A stretch of 64,000 nt of DNA from Nitrincola lacisaponensis (lineage in GTDB: Bacteria; Pseudomonadota; Gammaproteobacteria; Pseudomonadales; Balneatricaceae), in the NCBI RefSeq assembly GCF_000691225.1, contig NZ_JMSZ01000010.1, forward strand, positions 1 through 64,000. Reading direction: 5' to 3'. This document shows positions 1-7,934 of the stretch, piece by piece; within the stretch, counting starts at the first letter, position 1, and the number at the start of each line of letters is the position of its first letter. A program made the translations under genes and the position numbers. The notes below the pieces were generated by a model. The model worked only from the letters and a program-made list of their open reading frames with translations. It made no database searches and had not been told where the DNA came from.

Positions 1-21
1 GGTAACCCCTTTTTTTATGCT

Positions 22-87
22 CATGGATGAGCGGTATGCCGCGAGCGCATGGATGCACGGGAAGGGTGTATGTTCATGGATGAACGG
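22..87. repeat. Three short direct repeats at 26-27 bp period
   Basis: The 13-bp unit CATGGATGAGCGG occurs at 22-34, as CATGGATGCACGG at 48-60 and as CATGGATGAACGG at 75-87, so the copies differ only at positions 9-10. The period is 26 then 27 bp, with unlike sequence between copies. The block lies 3' of pyrE and may continue left of the window. Function unknown; a row of protein binding sites or a remnant of local duplication are both possible. Confidence 0.6.
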
Positions 88-114
88 GCAGAAAACCGCT
101 CCTGCGTTTTCTGC
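88..114 (-). terminator. Hairpin downstream of pyrE
   Basis: GCAGAAAAC (88-96) and GTTTTCTGC (106-114) form a perfect 9-bp stem with a 9-nt loop about 30 nt after the pyrE stop. There is no long U tract after it on the minus strand, so it may be a weak terminator or an mRNA 3'-end stabiliser. Confidence 0.4.
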
Positions 115-142
115 ATGCGGCCATCCTTGGCCTGGTAGCGTA

Positions 143-784
143 TTAGATCCCGTAGGCTTCGCGGTATTCCCGAATAGCTTGAAGCGCCTCAGGCATATCA
201 CCTTGCTGCTCAAGGTATTCAATCAGTTGGCTCAGGGTGATAATACTGATCACCGGGATGTTATAGTCTCTTTCCACTTCCTGTATCGCAGAGAGTTCTG
301 CGCGCCCTTTTTCCTGACGATCCAGTGCAATCAGGACCCCAGCAGGTTGTGCGCCGGCCTGATCGAGTATCGACATCACTTCACGAATGGCCGTACCTGC
401 GGTGATCACATCATCAATAATCAATGCGCGACCCTTCAGCTCGGCACCAACCAGCGAACCGCCTTCACCATGATCTTTGACTTCTTTACGATTAAAGACA
501 TAGGGCACGTCCTGTTGATAGTCGTTTGCCAGTGCAACTGCGGTTGTGGCCGCTAGTGGAATACCTTTATATGCTGGCCCAAAGAGCAGATCGTACTCTA
601 CGCCCGACTGCTGTAACGCAGCCGCATAGAACTGACCCAGTTTGCGCAGTGCCTCGCCAGAGCAAAACAGGCCGGCATTGAAAAAATAGGGGCTGACACG
701 GCCGGATTTAAGTGTGAACTGGCCAAATCGTAGCACCTGGGTGTCGATGGCAAACTGGATAAACTCGCGTTGGTAATCGTGCAT
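143..784 (-). CDS. pyrE: Orotate phosphoribosyltransferase PyrE
   Basis: Transfers the phosphoribosyl group of PRPP to orotate, giving orotidine 5'-phosphate in de novo UMP synthesis; cytosolic dimer. The protein carries the type I PRTase signature [13 protein letters not shown], preceded by the flexible-loop region [13 protein letters not shown] start at the ATG at 784, which gives 213 residues, the length of E. coli PyrE; an in-frame ATG at 835 would add 17 residues that the family lacks. Neither start has a clear ribosome binding site. The gene diverges from the Crc-like gene, the arrangement known from Pseudomonas. Identification is firm; only the start is open. Confidence 0.95.
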   Translation of the reverse strand: MHDYQREFIQFAIDTQVLRFGQFTLKSGRVSPYFFNAGLFCSGEALRKLGQFYAAALQQSGVEYDLLFGPAYKGIPLAATTAVALANDYQQDVPYVFNRKEVKDHGEGGSLVGAELKGRALIIDDVITAGTAIREVMSILDQAGAQPAGVLIALDRQEKGRAELSAIQEVERDYNIPVISIITLSQLIEYLEQQGDMPEALQAIREYREAYGI

Positions 785-949
785 AGTCAATTCGCTGATA
801 GGGGTTGTGGATAAGTGTGTAATGATAGCGTTCATGGGCGTTCTGATCCATGAAGTTTGACGGTATAAATTTCTTTTTGCCCTTGTAACCGATACAATCT
901 ACGACTTAATACTTATAACACCGAACCTGCTCAACGGAGCCGCCCACCT

Positions 950-1723
950 ATGCGTGTGATCTCTTTCAATACTCAGGGTATTGAGCAAGCCACCGATAAA
1001 GGATTCTTTGACTGGATGATCAGGCAGGATGCAGATGTCGTGTGTCTGCAAAGCCTGCGAGCCAAAGAGTATCAACTGGATGCTGCGCGTTATCATCCAG
1101 AGGGTTACCATGCCTATTACTTTGACGCCTTTGAAGATGGCTTCAGTGGCGTGGCGATCTATACGCGTCATGTGCCTAAAGCGGTGATGACCGGGTTAGG
1201 TTTTGAGCAATGTGATTTTAATGGTCGGTTTATTCAGGCCGACTTTGATAAATTCAGTATCTCCTCACTGACGATCCCGTCAGGCCTGAAAAGTGATCAG
1301 GACCAGGCTGCCAAAATGGAGTATCTGGATCTGTTCATGGCGCATTTGAAGAAAACGTTGCGCAAGCGTCGTGACTTCATTTTTACCGGTACCTTCAACA
1401 TTGCGCATAAGCCTGTCGATCTCAGTAACTGGTATGTGAATCAGCGGGTATCAGGCTTTCTGGCAGAGGAACGCATCTGGATTGAAGAAGTGTTCGGTGA
1501 TCTGGGATATGTAGATGCCTTCCGTCAGGTGAATAAGGCTGACCGGCAGTATACCTGGTGGCCGGATTACAACCGGGCATGGAAACTGAACGAAGGGGCA
1601 CGTCTGGATTACCAGATCACCACGCCTAATCTGCGTAAATCGATCAAAGCGGTATCGATATACAAGGAGCAGCGCTTCTCTGAGCATGCGCCGCTGATTA
1701 TTGATTACGACCTGGATATTTGA
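950..1723 (+). CDS. crc: Crc-like catabolite repression control protein (ExoIII fold)
   Basis: Member of the exonuclease III / endonuclease-phosphatase fold, 257 residues. It looks catalytically inactive: where ExoIII has QE near residue 34 this protein has LQS, the GDxN motif reads GTFN, and the final SDH motif reads SEH. In Pseudomonas, Crc has lost nuclease activity and acts with Hfq to hold back translation of mRNAs carrying A-rich CA motifs. Position between pyrE and rph is that of Pseudomonas crc, which together with the lost residues makes Crc the best call; a diverged ExoIII paralogue is the alternative. GGAG lies 10 nt before the ATG. A strong hairpin follows the stop. Confidence 0.8.
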   Translation: MRVISFNTQGIEQATDKGFFDWMIRQDADVVCLQSLRAKEYQLDAARYHPEGYHAYYFDAFEDGFSGVAIYTRHVPKAVMTGLGFEQCDFNGRFIQADFDKFSISSLTIPSGLKSDQDQAAKMEYLDLFMAHLKKTLRKRRDFIFTGTFNIAHKPVDLSNWYVNQRVSGFLAEERIWIEEVFGDLGYVDAFRQVNKADRQYTWWPDYNRAWKLNEGARLDYQITTPNLRKSIKAVSIYKEQRFSEHAPLIIDYDLDI

Positions 1724-1730
1724 GGTGGTG

Positions 1731-1764
1731 CTGGCTGAAGCCATCCTTCCGGGGCTTCAGCCAG
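1731..1764. terminator. Bidirectional terminator between crc and rph
   Basis: CTGGCTGAAGCC (1731-1742) and GGCTTCAGCCAG (1753-1764) make a perfect 12-bp stem with a 10-nt loop, followed by TGGCTTTT. It sits between the convergent crc and rph stops and can serve both. Confidence 0.8.
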
Positions 1765-1781
1765 TGGCTTTTAGCAAAGTA

Positions 1782-2555
1782 TTAGCTGTTCTTTAGTGCT
1801 TCACGCTGTATCTGGTGAATCTCCGCAATACCTTTACGTGCCAGATCGAGCATGGCATTGAGTTCATCCTGCGTATAGGGTGCGGCTTCAGCGGTTCCCT
1901 GAACCTCAATAAAGCCACCTGCTTCAGTCATCACCACATTCATGTCGGTTTCGGCCACTGAGTCCTCTTCATAGTTCAGGTCCAGCACTGGCTCACCTTT
2001 GCAGATACCAACTGAAACAGCTGCAATCAGCTGTTTAAACGGATTGCCCTTTACGGCACCGTTTTTATCCTTGCGCAGAAACTCAATCGCATCAGCCAGA
2101 GCTACACAGGCACCACTGATCGCAGCCGTGCGTGTGCCACCATCAGCCTGAATGACGTCACAATCGATGGTGATGGTATTTTCGCCAAGCTTCTTCAGAT
2201 CAATTGCCGCTCTGAGAGAGCGTCCAATCAATCGCTGAATTTCAATCGTACGACCGGATTGCTTTCCGCGGCTGGCTTCGCGGTCATTACGGGTGTTAGT
2301 GGCTCGTGGAAGCATGCCATATTCCGCTGTGACCCAACCTGAACCGGAACCACGCAGGAAGCGGGGAACGCCACGTTCAACGCTGGCAGTACAAAGTACT
2401 TTGGTATCACCGAACTCGACCAGAACAGAGCCTTCAGCGTGACGCGTATACTGACGGGTCATTTTTATTTCACGCAATTGGTCCGGTTGGCGTCCCCCCG
2501 GACGTAATTTGTTTAATCCTAGGCCCTTTAACTGTTCTGACAGACTGGTGCTCAT
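1782..2555 (-). CDS. rph: Ribonuclease PH
   Basis: Phosphorolytic 3'-to-5' exoribonuclease that trims tRNA 3' ends; cytosolic hexamer. The RNase PH core is intact, including [32 protein letters not shown] and the [16 protein letters not shown] block. The usual N terminus of the family (M-R-P-x-G-R-x-x-D-Q-L-R) is met here at residue 18 as [12 protein letters not shown], and no ATG, GTG or TTG lies at that point. The ATG at 2555 has AAGGGG about 5 nt upstream, so an 18-residue N-terminal extension appears to be translated. Total 257 residues against about 238 usually. Divergent from yicC, as in Pseudomonas. Confidence 0.95.
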   Translation of the reverse strand: MSTSLSEQLKGLGLNKLRPGGRQPDQLREIKMTRQYTRHAEGSVLVEFGDTKVLCTASVERGVPRFLRGSGSGWVTAEYGMLPRATNTRNDREASRGKQSGRTIEIQRLIGRSLRAAIDLKKLGENTITIDCDVIQADGGTRTAAISGACVALADAIEFLRKDKNGAVKGNPFKQLIAAVSVGICKGEPVLDLNYEEDSVAETDMNVVMTEAGGFIEVQGTAEAAPYTQDELNAMLDLARKGIAEIHQIQREALKNS

Positions 2556-2576
2556 TGTATCCCCTTGCTTGTCCTG

Positions 2577-2586
2577 CCACGCGTGG
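2577..2586. repeat. 10-bp palindrome between rph and yicC
   Basis: CCACGCGTGG is a perfect palindrome 22 bp from the rph start and about 60 bp from the yicC start. It may be an operator for the divergent pair; no regulator is recognised. Confidence 0.3.
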
Positions 2587-2609
2587 AGTCACGCGCACAA
2601 GACTGTTAA

Positions 2610-2615
2610 TATGAT
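2610..2615 (+). promoter_or_regulatory. Candidate yicC -10 element
   Basis: TATGAT (five of six matches to the sigma-70 -10) lies 32 bp before the yicC ATG. No convincing -35 is visible at 16-18 bp upstream, so this is tentative. Confidence 0.3.
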
Positions 2616-2647
2616 CAGTCTGTCAATTTTAATCGAGATTGCCGAAG

Positions 2648-3508
2648 ATGACACGAAGCATGACCGCTTTTGCCGTTCAAAATACGTCAATAGAGACAGC
2701 GGAAATCAAATGGGAGTTACGCTCCGTCAATAGCCGCTTTCTGGAAATGCATTTTCGCCTGCCTGAGCACTGCCGTGAGATTGAGCCGCTGTTGCGTGAA
2801 CGTCTGCGCAGCCGCCTGAGTCGCGGTAAGGTTGAAGTGTCATTGCGGACAGTTGAAGATCTGACGACAGCCGCCCTGCAAGTGGATGATCAGCTGGTGA
2901 GCGCGTTGCTGACAGCTATTGCTCAGGTGGAAACACAGCTCCCGGCTTCAACAACGCTGTCACCGATGGAGTTACTGCGTTGGCCGGGTGTGATTAAGCA
3001 GCAGGAGCCGCAAAATCTGTCACAGGCAGAATTGCTTGCAGGCTTTGATCAGGCGCTGGATGCCCTCTGTGCAGGTCGAGAGCGGGAAGGCGCGACGTTA
3101 CGTACGCTATTGAATCAACGTCTTGATGCGATTGCAGAGATTTTGTCTGCCTTGCGCGATGAGCTGCCATCAATCCTGGAGCGGCAGAAAACATTGTTAC
3201 AGGAACGTACTGCCCGGCTGGTACAGGATGTAGACCCGGCACGTCTGGAGCAGGAAGTGGCACTACTTCTCCAGAAAGCCGATGTGGATGAGGAGCTGGA
3301 CAGATTAGCGGTTCATCTGGATGAAGTTCGGCGTATTCTGCTGACGCAGGAACCGATGGGGCGCAAGCTGGACTTTTTGATGCAAGAACTCAATCGTGAA
3401 GCCAATACCCTGTCATCCAAATCAGTTGCCCTGTTTTCCACCCAGGCGGCGATTGATATCAAGGTGTTAATTGAGCAGATGCGTGAGCAAATTCAGAATA
3501 TCGAATAG
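2648..3508 (+). CDS. yicC: YicC/YloC family endoribonuclease
   Basis: 286 residues, matching E. coli YicC (287). The N terminus MTRSMTAFA and the C-terminal DVDEELDRLAVHLDEVRRIL / GRKLDFLMQELNREANTLSSKS blocks are diagnostic of the family. YicC proteins are reported to be endoribonucleases with effects on sRNA turnover and stationary-phase survival; nothing in the sequence gives a substrate. I start at the ATG at 2648, because an in-frame TTG at 2639 would add only three residues that the family lacks. The Shine-Dalgarno is weak. Its neighbour rph is another RNA-processing gene. Confidence 0.92.
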   Translation: MTRSMTAFAVQNTSIETAEIKWELRSVNSRFLEMHFRLPEHCREIEPLLRERLRSRLSRGKVEVSLRTVEDLTTAALQVDDQLVSALLTAIAQVETQLPASTTLSPMELLRWPGVIKQQEPQNLSQAELLAGFDQALDALCAGREREGATLRTLLNQRLDAIAEILSALRDELPSILERQKTLLQERTARLVQDVDPARLEQEVALLLQKADVDEELDRLAVHLDEVRRILLTQEPMGRKLDFLMQELNREANTLSSKSVALFSTQAAIDIKVLIEQMREQIQNIE

Positions 3509-3606
3509 TTTTGTGTCCAAATAATTCAAGCCATGAATCTTCTGGCCGATAGCCTAATCAGGCAAGGATAACGAACACTTGCCAGGTTGATTGAGAAGGA
3601 CTGCCT

Positions 3607-4188
3607 TTGCCCCTGAATCCATTAGGTCGATATACACCGAAACTGCTGCTGGCAGGAATACTGCTGATAGCGTTGGTCAGCAGTGCATTGATGTATGCGC
3701 GTGAAATACCGGATGCTGTTGATCCGGCTGAGCCGGGTGCCTCTGAAGCGGTTGCCGAGCTGGTTGTGGGTATTATCCATTACAGCCGTTGGCCGGATGG
3801 CCTGAAGGACCTTGAACTCTGTGTGCTGGGTGACGCCCAGTATGCCTCTGCTTTACTGGCTGCTGAATATCAGGTCGGTGACTATTCCATTCGTAGTCGC
3901 CAGCTGTCTGATTTGATCACTGCGACCTTGCTGGGTTGTCAGATAGTGTACATTGCCCCGATGACGGCTGCGGATGATATCGACCATCTGTATACGAAGT
4001 TATATGGCAGCGCCATACTGACAATTGATGAACAGAATGAGGCCTGTCGCGTTGGGTCGATGTTCTGTTTCCAGATCCTTCCCGGCGAACGGCCCAGCTT
4101 TAAGGTGAACCTGGACGCAGTTGCCCGCAGTCAGTTGCGTGTGCACCCCGGCGTGCTCAGACTTGGACAGCGAAGGATCGACGAATGA
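3607..4188 (+). CDS. yfiR: YfiR-like periplasmic repressor of a diguanylate cyclase
   Basis: YfiR/HmsC family (DUF4154), 193 residues. Residues 12-31 are a hydrophobic export segment; the rest is periplasmic. Four cysteines at 72, 111, 147 and 154 match the spacing of the two disulfides known in P. aeruginosa YfiR, which make that protein redox sensitive. YfiR binds the periplasmic part of YfiN and keeps the cyclase off until envelope stress or YfiB removes it. The start is a TTG with AGAAGGA 6 nt upstream. Its stop overlaps the start of the next gene by four bases (ATGA), so YfiR and YfiN are likely coupled in translation. Low general sequence conservation, but the context makes the call solid. 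Confidence 0.85.
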   Translation: MPLNPLGRYTPKLLLAGILLIALVSSALMYAREIPDAVDPAEPGASEAVAELVVGIIHYSRWPDGLKDLELCVLGDAQYASALLAAEYQVGDYSIRSRQLSDLITATLLGCQIVYIAPMTAADDIDHLYTKLYGSAILTIDEQNEACRVGSMFCFQILPGERPSFKVNLDAVARSQLRVHPGVLRLGQRRIDE

Positions 4189-5423
4189 CTCAATCGCACC
4201 AGCACCGACATCGGTCTGCTGCCTTGCCCAGCCTTAAAACACTCTATAAACGCACCAGCCTGACAGTGGTACTGTGCAGTGTGGTCTTGGTGGGTGTTGT
4301 GATGGGCTTGATTGGCGTATTGAAGCTATTAAGCCTGGCACATATGAATTTACAGTTAGTGGCACGTTCTGCTGCGGTCACCATCGAAGCTTCCGTATAT
4401 TTTGATGACCGTGAAGTGATGCAGGAACAGCTGCAACAGCTGCTCCCTCAGGCCGATGTAGTCAAAGCGCATTTATCTCTGGTATCAGGGGAGCGTTTTG
4501 ATATCTGGGTTCTGCCCGATGATGAGCGCCTGAGGCCCTGGATGCATGCGCTGGTTGAGCAGATGTTTGACCCTGTCAGTGTTGCGGTGCAGATGCAGGG
4601 TGAGACGCTGGCAACACTGACGTTATGGCCAAAAGGTGAGCGAATTCTGCGCTTTATGCTGAGTGGCTTACTGGCGCTGGTGGTGTGTATGCTGCTGACG
4701 GGTGGCTTGATCTGGCGTGTCACGCAGCGGCTGCAACGGCAGCTCAGTGAGCCTTTGTTGGAACTGGCAGATATTACTGCCAGAGTGCGTAGCAGTCGTG
4801 ATTTCAGTCTGAGGGTTTCACGCAGTCAAATTGCTGAAATTGATCACTTGCGTGTCGACTTTAATGCGCTGCTGGATGAACTGCATCAGTGGCAAGGCGC
4901 AATGGAGGCGATGAACCATGATCTCCATTATCACGCGCATCACGATACATTGACGGGGGTATCTAACCGTCACTACTTTGAAAAAGCGTTACAGCGTGCA
5001 CTGGATTATGCTGCTGCTCATGCTACGCCTCTCAGTATTCTCTATATTGACGGAGATGGCTTTAAAACCATCAATGATACCTATGGGCATGCAGCCGGTG
5101 ATCAGGTGTTACAGGCCCTGGCGGTGCGTATACAGTCAGCCTTGCGAGAGACTGACCTGGTGGCCCGCATGGGCGGTGACGAGTTTTGTGTGTTGCTGAA
5201 CCATGTGGGTGATCTGGACGAAGTCGAACGCGTGTGCCTGAAAATGCTTCATGCTGTTAATCAGCCTCTAGAGTTGTCATCGGGTGATGAGGTGACTTTA
5301 TCTATCAGTATCGGTGTTGCCCGGTATCCAGAGCAGGGCAGTAGTGTCGATGAGCTCATGCATGCCGCGGATGCGGCGATGTATGGTGTGAAGCGCGAAG
5401 GTAAAAATGGATGTGGATTTTAA
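4185..5423 (+). CDS. yfiN: YfiN/TpbB-like membrane diguanylate cyclase
   Basis: 412 residues: transmembrane helix about 25-50, periplasmic sensor about 51-150, second helix about 155-178, HAMP about 178-230, then a GGDEF domain about 250-412. The active site reads GGDEF at 330-334, the metal site DGDGFKTIND near 290-299, and an inhibitory RxxD site (RETD, 321-324) lies five residues before the GGDEF. It should therefore make c-di-GMP from two GTP and be product-inhibited. In the YfiBNR system activation drives exopolysaccharide production and biofilm. The gene sits between the predicted repressor and the predicted lipoprotein activator, with ATGA overlap to yfiR and 32 nt to yfiB. Confidence 0.92.
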   Translation: MTQSHQHRHRSAALPSLKTLYKRTSLTVVLCSVVLVGVVMGLIGVLKLLSLAHMNLQLVARSAAVTIEASVYFDDREVMQEQLQQLLPQADVVKAHLSLVSGERFDIWVLPDDERLRPWMHALVEQMFDPVSVAVQMQGETLATLTLWPKGERILRFMLSGLLALVVCMLLTGGLIWRVTQRLQRQLSEPLLELADITARVRSSRDFSLRVSRSQIAEIDHLRVDFNALLDELHQWQGAMEAMNHDLHYHAHHDTLTGVSNRHYFEKALQRALDYAAAHATPLSILYIDGDGFKTINDTYGHAAGDQVLQALAVRIQSALRETDLVARMGGDEFCVLLNHVGDLDEVERVCLKMLHAVNQPLELSSGDEVTLSISIGVARYPEQGSSVDELMHAADAAMYGVKREGKNGCGF

Positions 5424-5455
5424 TGGAAAACTTAATGAGTCCGAGAAGGAGTGAG

Positions 5456-5935
5456 ATGCAAAACTATACACGTTATCTATGCAGCCTGCTGTTGGTGCTG
5501 CTGTTGACTGCTTGCCAGAGTTTACCGCAGGGGTTCTCACCTCAGCAGGTCAGGGTTTTACAGCAAGAAGGCTTTGAGCCGCTGGGAGAAGACTGGGTAT
5601 TGAATCTGTCGGTGCTTATCCTGTTCGGCTTTGATGAGGCCTCCCTGAATCAACAAAGTCAGCAGGAAGTACAGCGCTTGGGGCGTACTCTGCTGGATAT
5701 CGGGATAGATAAAATTCGTATAGAAGGTCATGCCGATACGATCGGTGATCCTGGCTATAATCTGCAACTTTCTCAGCAGCGTGCCGATGCTGTCGGACGC
5801 GAGATCGAAGCGGCCGGTATGCAGCCCTCTGCCATTCAGGCACAGGGCATGGGTAGTGCGTTTCCGGTGGCAAGTAACGATACGCTGGAAGGGCGGGCCC
5901 AGAACAGACGGGTTACACTGATTGTAACCCCTTGA
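5456..5935 (+). CDS. yfiB: YfiB-like OmpA-family outer-membrane lipoprotein
   Basis: 159 residues. A signal peptide ends in the lipobox LLTAC, with the lipidated cysteine at residue 19. Residues about 50-155 form an OmpA-like peptidoglycan-binding domain with the IEGHADTIGDPGYNLQLSQQRA core and the terminal GRAQNRRVTL block. YfiB captures YfiR at the outer membrane and so releases YfiN. The ATG at 5456 is chosen because AAGGAG lies 6 nt upstream and the signal peptide follows at once; in-frame ATGs further up (from 5411) would bury it. The 3' end overlaps the end of the convergent ABC ATPase gene by 23 nt (5913-5935), and no terminator hairpin separates them. Confidence 0.88.
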   Translation: MQNYTRYLCSLLLVLLLTACQSLPQGFSPQQVRVLQQEGFEPLGEDWVLNLSVLILFGFDEASLNQQSQQEVQRLGRTLLDIGIDKIRIEGHADTIGDPGYNLQLSQQRADAVGREIEAAGMQPSAIQAQGMGSAFPVASNDTLEGRAQNRRVTLIVTP

Positions 5936-6962
5936 CTGGAATGCGCGCCTGCTCCACCGCCCAGCAGGCAACCTGACTGTCGTTGTGCGTCACTACGGCA
6001 GGGCGCTGCTCTTTGCAGAGTGTATCTGCGTATTCACAGCGTGGATGGAAGGTGCAACCTGACGGCGGATTGATAGGGCTGGGTATTTCGCCTGTTACGG
6101 GTTTACGTCTGCGTCCACTCATCTCATGGTCGGGGATGGCGTCCAGTAGCATACGGGTATAGGGGTGTGCTGGTTGGCTGAAGAGTTGTTCGCTGGGAGC
6201 ATCTTCAACCATTGAACCTAGGTAAAGCACCCCGATACGGTCGGCCATATGCTTGACAACTGAAAGGTCGTGGCTGATAAACAGATAGGTCAGGCCAAAC
6301 TCATCCTGCAGGTCTCGCATCAGGTTGAGTATTTGTGCCTGTACTGAGACATCCAGGGCTGAGGTAGGTTCGTCACAGACCAGAAAGTCCGGTTGGGCGG
6401 ACAGGGCGCGTGCAATGGCGATACGCTGTCGCTGCCCACCTGAAAACTCGTGTGGGTATTTATGTCGATCACGGCCTGCCAGACCCACTTTATCCAGCAG
6501 CTCTTCAACGGTTCGTGTGACCTGGGCCTGGCTGGTAGCCAAGCCAAACGCATGAATGGGTTCTGCAATGATATCGCCGACCCGCCAGCGAGGATTCAGG
6601 CTGGCGAAGGGGTCCTGGAAAATCATTTGAATCCGCCGTCTCAGCGTCTTGAATGCCTCCCCGCGGGTTTCGCGCAGTATCTTTCCATCAAAACGTATTT
6701 CCCCTGAAGAGGGGTGAATCAGATCGACAATCAATTTGGCGATAGTGGATTTACCTGAACCGGACTCGCCGACCAAAGCAAAGGTTTCTCCCTGATTTAC
6801 GCTGAATGAAACCTGATCTACTGCGGTTAAAAAGCGTTGAGGCTCACTCTCTATCACACGGTTTAACCAGGGTTTTGAAACGTCGAAGTGGCATGACAGG
6901 TTTTGTACCTGTAGCAAGGGTTGTTTCATGTCGGGATATTCCTGTCGCACAGAAAGACTCAT
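5913..6962 (-). CDS. Oligopeptide/dipeptide ABC importer ATPase (DppF/OppF type)
   Basis: 349 residues. Walker A GESGSGKST, Q-loop MIFQDPFASLNPR, signature SGGQRQRIAIARAL and Walker B FLVCDEPTSALDV are all present. The C-terminal region with PINPPSGCTFHPRC and further cysteines (C-x-Y-A-D-T-L-C) is the cysteine-rich tail typical of this subfamily, several members of which hold an iron-sulfur cluster. It should pair with the neighbouring DppD-like ATPase. The ATG at 6962 overlaps the upstream stop (ATGA) and has GAAGGAG about 8 nt before it. Last gene of the five-gene importer operon. Substrate within the peptide/nickel/opine class cannot be told. Confidence 0.92.
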   Translation of the reverse strand: MSLSVRQEYPDMKQPLLQVQNLSCHFDVSKPWLNRVIESEPQRFLTAVDQVSFSVNQGETFALVGESGSGKSTIAKLIVDLIHPSSGEIRFDGKILRETRGEAFKTLRRRIQMIFQDPFASLNPRWRVGDIIAEPIHAFGLATSQAQVTRTVEELLDKVGLAGRDRHKYPHEFSGGQRQRIAIARALSAQPDFLVCDEPTSALDVSVQAQILNLMRDLQDEFGLTYLFISHDLSVVKHMADRIGVLYLGSMVEDAPSEQLFSQPAHPYTRMLLDAIPDHEMSGRRRKPVTGEIPSPINPPSGCTFHPRCEYADTLCKEQRPAVVTHNDSQVACWAVEQARIPVKGLQSV

Positions 6963-7933
6963 GGGGTCGCTCCTTCATACAGCCAGCAGGCGACGTGTCC
7001 TTGATCAGTCGTGATGAGGTCCGGGCGATCCTGGGTACAGCGTGGTAGGCGTTGGTTACAACGCGGGTTGAAGGCGCAGCCGCTAGGTATCGCATCCAGT
7101 CTTGGCATGCTGCCGGGTATTTGCACCAGTCGATCCACCTGTTGCGTGATCGAAGGGATGGAGCCCATCAGGCCCTGGGTATAAGGGTGTTGCGGGTGTT
7201 TGACTATCTGTCGCACATCACCGATCTCGGCGATACGGCCGGCATACATTACCGCCACCCGGTCGCAGGCCTCGGCAATGACGCCCATATCATGGGTGAC
7301 CAGCATTACCGCAGTACCATGCTCATGGCACATGCGCTTAAGGACATCAATAATCTGCGCCTGCACGGACACATCCAGAGCGGTCGTCGGCTCATCGGCA
7401 ATAATCAGTTCTGGCTCACCGGCCAGCGCAAGTGCGATCACCACGCGTTGCCGCATACCGCCTGAAAATTGATGGGGGTAGTCATCAATGCGCTTTTCTG
7501 CAGCAGGAATACCGACCTCATCCAGCAGTTGTATGGCGCGTGCCCGTGCCGCCTTGTCATTCAGCGGCAAGTGCGTCTGAATGGTTTCAACTAACTGGTC
7601 AGCAATCGTAAGTATCGGATTCAGTGAGGTTAGAGGGTCCTGGAAAATCATGGCGATACGCTTGCCGCGCAGACGGCGGAGCTGCTCATAGGGCAACTGA
7701 TCAATACGCTGGTCACCCAGCCAGATCTCTCCTGAAGCGATGTGCCCGGGTGGCTCCAGAAGACCGATAATAGCCGCTCCTGTGAGCGATTTGCCGGCAC
7801 CGGATTCACCCACCATGCCCAGAATTTCGCCAGGTCGTATATCGAAGGAAACCTGGTCAAGAGCCGTCAGGCGTGTTTTGCGTTTCGGAAATTCAACAAC
7901 CAGGTCTCGGACTGAGAGTAGTGCATCTGTCAT
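6959..7933 (-). CDS. Oligopeptide/dipeptide ABC importer ATPase (DppD/OppD type)
   Basis: 324 residues. Walker A GESGAGKSL carries leucine where threonine or serine is usual after the lysine pair, as in many OppD/DppD proteins. Signature SGGMRQRVVIALAL, Walker B LIIADEPTTALDV and the tail IPSGCAFNPRCNQRLPRC identify the subfamily. It should form the ATPase heterodimer with the next gene product and power the DppB/DppC-like channel. The start is 1 nt after the stop of the permease gene and the stop overlaps the next start by four bases, so the pair is tightly coupled. Confidence 0.92.
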   Translation of the reverse strand: MTDALLSVRDLVVEFPKRKTRLTALDQVSFDIRPGEILGMVGESGAGKSLTGAAIIGLLEPPGHIASGEIWLGDQRIDQLPYEQLRRLRGKRIAMIFQDPLTSLNPILTIADQLVETIQTHLPLNDKAARARAIQLLDEVGIPAAEKRIDDYPHQFSGGMRQRVVIALALAGEPELIIADEPTTALDVSVQAQIIDVLKRMCHEHGTAVMLVTHDMGVIAEACDRVAVMYAGRIAEIGDVRQIVKHPQHPYTQGLMGSIPSITQQVDRLVQIPGSMPRLDAIPSGCAFNPRCNQRLPRCTQDRPDLITTDQGHVACWLYEGATP

Positions 7934-7934
7934 A

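Noticed and set aside
22-87. Short repeats at the left edge as a CRISPR array
   Set aside because: Units are only 13 bp, imperfect and three in number, with 13-14 bp between; no cas gene is present.
17-556. 179-codon open frame antisense to pyrE
   Set aside because: Mirror of the pyrE coding region; the codon pattern belongs to the minus strand.
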